This document shows positions 60,052 through 64,000 of a DNA stretch of 64,000 nt, piece after piece (position 1 is the stretch's first letter; the number at the start of each line of letters is the position of its first letter). Under the pieces are notes generated by a model, which did no database searches, was not told the DNA's origin, and saw only the letters and a program-made list of their open reading frames with translations. The position numbers and the translations under genes were made by a program. The stretch is from positions 123,584,810-123,648,809 of the forward strand of contig CM070876.1 in assembly GCA_036365515.1 (NCBI GenBank). The letters run 5' to 3'. Source of the stretch: Torymus aiolomorphi. Taxonomy: Eukaryota > Arthropoda > Insecta > Hymenoptera > Torymidae.

Positions 60052-60896
60052 ATCCAGGATCGTTCGGGCTGTGCGGTCAGTCGGCGTGTTCGCTCCGCCT
60101 TCCCTTCCTTGGATTTCTACATCTATATCTTTGATTTTGAGGTGTCATCATGCATGCAATCTGTGTTTTAAGACGGTTCGCCCATTATGGGAGCCACACC
60201 TCGGTGTGGCTACTATCCCCGCCTGTAAGAAACCCTATTTATGGGTGCCGAAGCCGAGAGGCGGTTTGTCGGCCGGTCACTCCTATCGGCACCTAGTGAC
60301 TCTACAGAAAAAGGTTACGGGATAGGCCCGCGCCATAATGAAGCAAAAGGTTTAACGTCACCCCTACCGAGTGGGCGATGTTGGGTCCATCCCAACACCT
60401 GACCCAAACCTCAGGCTAGACGGTGTGCGATTTGCCCTACGCAGCTTCGGGTATAAGGAAATATTGACCATGTAATCCTTCACACCTGCGCCCGCCTGAC
60501 CTGGTTCAACCCTTCCATTGGCTCCAGTCGGTGGATAAGTGTTGCTCTTCCCACATTGAACATGCACTTTCTCTAGGTTTTCGCCCGTACTTCAGGGACT
60601 TACGCACCCTAATATTACCCCATGCAGAGGTTATGTACTAACTTCACGCATCACCCCGGTCGAGGAGTTTACTACTCTCCCCTTGGCTAGTGTGAACGGA
60701 ATATCCACATACCGTCTGCCGCAGCCCACTCATACCGTGCCCATTCATTCGTCCATTCTCACGTTCCTCTGTTCGCGACTGCTTATTCAATATATTCGCA
60801 TCTGACCAGTCCCAGCTGGCCCTTCCCCGATCCGCAACCTGGGGACGCGCCCGGTAGCATGGAAAAATGCTCATCTATGACTAGATAGACCCCGGG

Positions 60897-60937
60897 TTTA
60901 TTATTATTATTATTATTATTATTAATATTATTATTAT
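60897..60937. repeat. (TTA)n microsatellite at retroelement 5' end
   Basis: About 40 bp of TTA/ATT repeat with one AATATT interruption. Together with the one at 55509 it brackets the retrotransposon. The intron 6 acceptor follows at 61001-61003. Confidence 0.9.
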
Positions 60938-61312
60938 TGCACGCATGTGTGTGTGTAAATTTTATATTTTATTATATAAAAATAACGATTTTTTTATTTT
61001 TAGATATTTAGTCAAAGGCCATACTCAAAACGATGGTGACTCTATGCATTCTGCAATAGAAAAGGCATCTAGGAACATCTCTATATATACTGAAGAACAA
61101 TGGTGCAATGTAATGAGAAATGCCAAAGTAGATGAGCCTAAATATTTTGTGAACAAAATGAGTAGAAAAGATTTTTTCAATTTTTCTCAACTATCCAACA
61201 AAAATTTTTGCTCAAAAATCAGAATTTCACAAATTAGCGAAACAAAGTTTTTCCCTGATAAAAAAATTAAAGTCAGATATAATTATGAAAACAACATTAA
61301 TAAATTTGATGT

Positions 61313-62039
61313 CCGATATAGCGAATCAGCTGTCTTAACGAATTGTTATGAGGAAAAGTTGTTGCTAGATCTGGACAAAAAAAAAGGATCTTCAATATAT
61401 GATTGAGCACAATTTGATTCCTCATGAATTTTTGAATTATTATCTAGAACTAATGAAATAAAAGCATTTAATATAATTGATCGTATGTAAATATATTCTA
61501 AAAATGTGTGTGTGTGTGTTTTTCTATACTAAGAAAAATATTTTATCAAAATGTTTATATTTAACGAGGTATATAACGAGGTGTGACACAGCGCTAGCCG
61601 GCGCAAGAGTAGGGCCCTGTGTTACCGGCACCTGCGGTTAACACACGAGATAGAGGGCCAGGGAGCAGTGCGTTGGTAGTCTCGCGGTAGAGACACTCGC
61701 CTCCGGTCCGGACGGCTCGGGTTCGATTCCCGATGCCGGCGCGTATTTTTTACTCTTCTCCTCCGTATACACCCCGTTACAATGTTAATAGTTACAATGG
61801 CATGTTAATAGTTAAAATGCCATGTTAATATTAAACATATTCTTCTCTATACTACAGTATTGCCAACTTAAATTTTGAGAAAAAAAAATTACTTCCGAGA
61901 TAGCTCCTTCTTTGGCGCTCATTCGAAATAGCTCCTTTTTCAACGCTCATTCGAAATAGCTCCTTTTTCAACGCTTTTTCGAAATAGCTCCTTTTCCAAG
62001 GCTTTTTCGAAATAGCTCCTGTTTCCTCCAACCCGACGA
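61313..62039. repeat. Right terminal inverted repeat
   Basis: The inverse of 50648-51616, minus that arm's two insertions. It starts in the transposase's last 31 codons (CCGATATAGCGAATCAGCTG), continues through the 3' UTR and a TG microsatellite (about 61506), and ends with four to five 28-bp units (AAATAGCTCCTTTTTCAACG). A SINE is inserted near its middle. Confidence 0.85.
61564..61788 (+). mobile_element. tRNA-derived SINE insertion
   Basis: About 225 bp with no match in the left TIR. At about 61672-61742 it contains GTCTCGCGGTAGAGAC, a perfect 5-bp D-arm-like stem, and TCGGGTTCGATTCCCGA, a perfect T arm with a consensus B box (GGTTCGATTCC). The acceptor stem is not convincing, so this is a tRNA-like SINE head rather than a working tRNA. 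It replaced about 35 bp of the TIR. Edges approximate. Confidence 0.6.
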
Positions 62040-62043
62040 TATG

Positions 62044-62534
62044 TGGTTAAAATTTCAAGTGATTATCTTCATTTGTCTTTTAGAAAAAAATTATTTTAGA
62101 AAAAATTTGCGTTTTCGTTGTCACACGGTAAAAAGAGCAAAAATTACCCAATTGTCATGAAATTTGGCACAGATGTAGCTTTTATATATCTTCAGATCAA
62201 GTTCGTTTCCCAAAAAAATCGGTTCATTACGAAAAAAAATATAACGCAGAGTTTAAGCTGAATCCGGACCCATGACCCTCTCCTAGTTAGTCTAACCGTA
62301 CAAGATAAAGTATTAAATTTTAAATATTAGAAGTAAAAATTAATTAAAGGGATCAATAAATTAAGTTTGAGGAAGCTACGTGCCAATGAATTGGCAGCGG
62401 TTTTTTATTTATTGATCTATGATGAAATATTATTTTTACGATATTGCATGTTATCGTAAAATACTGCAATAATTGATAATTTCTTTATCGCTTTGCAATC
62501 ATAGATCGTTTTTATAATTTTGCATGGTATTTAT
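62044..62534. repeat. Rest of target repeat, unassigned DNA, ~128-bp unit
   Basis: 62040-62100 completes the ~306-bp repeat cut by the transposon. 62101-62360 is unassigned. 62366-62407 carries a motif (TTTGAGGAAGCTACGTGCCA onward) also found in intron 4 at about 52929. 62406-62534 is one unit of the ~128-bp repeat seen at 45930-46345. Confidence 0.6.
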
Positions 62535-63543
62535 TGAAACGGGAGGCCTGGGGAAATCTTTTGTAATTCCGCGAACCGAACCCTAGAACACGGTGCCGTC
62601 GAGTGCTACTTCTACGACGAGCACTCGGGGTTGATGTTCTCTGGATCCCTGTTTACAAATGTCGAGTCCACGATTGAACTCGACTTTTCCGTGTGCCGGA
62701 AAGGGTTAATACTCGCGCTAGCTAGACGCGAGGCGCGGCCACTCAGAATGATCGTCGTCTCGGTTCGACGATCCCGCGGAGACGGCGGTATCCGGGAGAA
62801 GGTTAGGTGAAGGTTAATAAATAACGAGTGGTCTTGGTTACATTCAAAACTATAACAAGATCTATTCTCAGTTATACTATACAAAATACGCGTCGCGTTG
62901 CGTGTTGACAAGAAGGCGGGAGATCCGCCGCTCGGCGCGGGCGGATCGAGGTGATTGTTTATCGCTGGGCCGGCGATCAAGACACCGGCCGCTCGCCGCT
63001 GCGAGCCGAAAATACAAATCAATCGCTGCGCGGAAAATAGGCGAAGAGTCTTACCGGGAGGGGAGTGCACTCCCCTCGTCGCTCGCTCACGAATCCGCTC
63101 CTGCGTCAGGCCTTATCCTCCGGTCGACTTCGGAGTGTTCAGGCCGAGTCCTAACGTCCAGCGTTCACCTACAGACGCTTCGGACCCCAGGAGTGGCTCG
63201 GATTGCTCACGTGCGCTGCTTTTCGTGGTCGGTACGTGTACGGGCGCTGCTCTGCACCGGCGAGGACTCACGATACCGTTTTCTTCGCGGACGATCAAAT
63301 TAACTCGCGTATGCGCGGTTTGGCAGTCCGAGAGAATCTGATTCAAAAAGAATCGGGCGCGACTTAGCAACGGTCAAAGTCGCGCCTGCCCCGCGCGTAG
63401 CTAAGGCGAATACATCGTCCGAGCGATGTCAATACTCGCTCGAGATATACGAATTCGCGGGAACGAGAGCCTAACGGGTTCGATAGAATACGGAGGACCG
63501 AGATACTTATCTTCTCCGTATTTTATCTTGGAACCTCGTTATA
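62535..63543 (-). mobile_element. LTR (minus strand) of a second LTR retrotransposon
   Basis: On the minus strand it begins TATAACGAGGTTCC at 63543 (a changed TG start) and ends CCCGTTTCA at 62535, about 1,009 bp. It shares GGCACCGTGTTCTAGGG and the CCCGTT(A/T)CA end with the LTR at 12420-13464. A purine-rich GGGAGAGGGG directly precedes it on the minus strand, as a polypurine tract should precede a 3' LTR. Its left edge cuts a ~128-bp repeat unit. Confidence 0.65.
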
Positions 63544-63611
63544 CCCCTCTCCCAGACGTTGCGTAGCGGAAGAGAAGCAACTCGATACTGAGGCTCTCGT
63601 TCGATTCGAGT

Positions 63612-64000
63612 TTATGTCGTCATCAGCGGCAGAGACGACAGTTCCGGATACGCGCGGATCAGCTCGTGCACTAAACGGCTGATCAAACGATCCACATCGA
63701 GGGATCGTCCCGCGCACGCACACGGTGGGTCGCTCATCACCGTAATTCCGCTGAATTCCAACGGCGGTCGGGACCAGTCCCATGACGATTGATGGACCGG
63801 AGACGGTTGGCACTTCTGGCGCTGGGGCTCCGGTCGACAACTGCCGTCATTCCTCCTAGGTTGACTTGGCAGGTCGTCTTGCCTTCTTCTTGTCTCACTC
63901 TTCGGGCCCTTTTTCCGCTCCGGGCAGGCCCAGTGAAGATGCGTTGGTGACTTACACGTCCAACACAATTTTCTGGTTGGACTCGGTGGTGGGGAGTTAT
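63612..64000 (-). pseudogene. Gag nucleocapsid part of second LTR element, runs off the window
   Basis: The minus-strand frame is open from the window edge to a stop at 63612. It contains one CCHC zinc knuckle, CWTCKSPTHLHWACPERKKG (C-x2-C-x4-H-x4-C), preceded by a Pro/Ser-rich stretch. A basic, Gln/Pro-rich tail follows, then LISRLVHELIRAYPELSSL. Such knuckles bind genomic RNA in retroelement Gag proteins. Only about 70 bp separate the stop from the 3' LTR, so protease, reverse transcriptase and integrase are absent. Like the element at 12.4 kb, this one is internally deleted. The N-terminal part lies beyond 64000. Confidence 0.7.

Larger units (their letters stand above)
55585..60896 (-). 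mobile_element. R1-clade non-LTR retrotransposon in a TTA microsatellite
   Basis: A 5.3-kb element on the minus strand, inserted in intron 6 of the transposase gene. From its 5' end: a UTR of about 850 bp (60052-60896), ORF1 (60051-58798), ORF2 (58801-55847) and a 3' UTR with poly(A) tail. ORF1 and ORF2 overlap as ATGA, typical of coupled translation in this group. TTA repeats flank both the 3' end (55509-55565) and 5' end (60897-60937), so it entered, or created copies of, a TTA microsatellite. Each ORF keeps a single frame from end to end, with four internal stops in total and no frameshift. It looks full-length and fairly young. Confidence 0.85.
52005..61406 (+). pseudogene. Seven-exon candidate transposase gene (inactivated)
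   Basis: Exons by GT..AG and phase: 52005-52062, 52244-52294, 52383-52531 (an alternative donor is at 52496), 52740-52877, 52982-53469, 54665-55508, 61004-61406. ATG at 52005 starts MARSAGQKLFLLEEDDNMER. Exons 2-4 are acidic and polar. Exon 5 has a basic stretch (KPTRKRQRNIDGWK) and a Cys pair (GCTDTCDSN). Exon 6 has NPKKDQCDECVGF, SFDLQKLL, GTNEISSCMWKF and SDNCGGQNRNQF. Exon 7 has GHTQNDGDSMHSAIE. The Asp of SFDLQK, the Asp of SDNCGGQN and an acid in GHTQNDGD could form an RNase H-like DDE site; that is inference. Similar proteins occur in many insects as uncharacterised proteins (from memory, perhaps the family called DUF7869). This copy has a net one-base frameshift near 53262-53275 and an in-frame TAG at 53313, so it is inactive. 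Confidence 0.7.
50648..62039 (+). mobile_element. Large TIR transposon with an unplaced transposase
   Basis: 11.4 kb. The left end is TCGTTGGGTTGGAGG and the right end CCTCCAACCCGACGA. The terminal inverted repeats span 50648-51616 and 61313-62039. They are unequal only because each has received later insertions; about 0.5 kb is shared. TATG flanks both ends (50644-50647, 62040-62043), a probable 4-bp target duplication. The interrupted ~306-bp repeat confirms the boundaries, although the reference unit differs by one AT step. Inside is one seven-exon gene (52005-61406) whose last codons and 3' end lie within the right TIR. Nested insertions: MITE 50901-51103, small insert about 51232-51456, foldback 53810-54007, R1 element 55585-60896, SINE about 61564-61788. 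Confidence 0.85.

Noticed and set aside
61672..61742. Functional tRNA gene
   Set aside because: D and T arms pair well but the acceptor and anticodon arms do not; it sits in an insertion typical of a SINE.
62612..63370. Open frames across 62.6-63.4 kb
   Set aside because: They lie within the minus-strand LTR and overlap one another on both strands.

Overview
This window reads as intergenic, repeat-dominated nuclear DNA from an arthropod, most likely an insect and perhaps a hymenopteran. It is AT-rich, has spliced genes with GT..AG introns, and carries an R1-clade non-LTR retrotransposon (a group typical of arthropods), mariner, PIF/Harbinger and LTR elements, tRNA-derived sequences and long satellites. 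The species is inference only. No intact single-copy host gene was found. Almost everything is mobile or tandemly repeated DNA in several nested layers, and every recognisable coding region is broken.

Layout. 1-8040: a degenerate then well-preserved ~97-bp satellite, interrupted by two foldback elements. 7420-11608: a palindrome-rich segment carrying fragments of two host genes, the TFIIA large subunit and the geranylgeranyltransferase-I beta subunit. It is repeated inverted at 26161-28088 plus 33265-35685, and directly at 35775-38946. 12420-16480: an internally deleted LTR retrotransposon with a decayed gag. 16746-23455: a pair of inverted ~720-bp arms. Near one arm sits the first copy (18012-22738) of a non-autonomous element built from 291-bp tandem units; the second copy (28091-33264) splits the inverted host-gene segment. 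38975-42067: a Harbinger element holding a solo LTR and a second Harbinger-type MITE. 42712-44750: a mariner-family element with one nonsense codon. 44760-50640: minisatellites, dispersed repeats and a small LINE remnant.

The most interesting region is 50648-62039, an 11.4-kb DNA transposon. It has ~0.5-kb terminal inverted repeats (longer now because of insertions), a probable 4-bp target duplication (TATG), and a seven-exon gene on the + strand. The inferred protein has a candidate D-D-(D/E) arrangement (SFDLQK, SDNCGGQN, GHTQNDGDSMHS) that I cannot place in a standard transposase superfamily. Degenerate 28-bp repeats sharing one core (CGARATA, then TTNTTC) occur in the TIRs, at the promoter and in a small foldback relative lying in the element's own intron 5. 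A full-length but decayed R1-clade retrotransposon sits in intron 6 within a TTA microsatellite. The gene has a frameshift and a nonsense codon, so this copy should be inactive.

62535-64000 holds a second internally deleted LTR element on the minus strand, related to the one at 12.4 kb.
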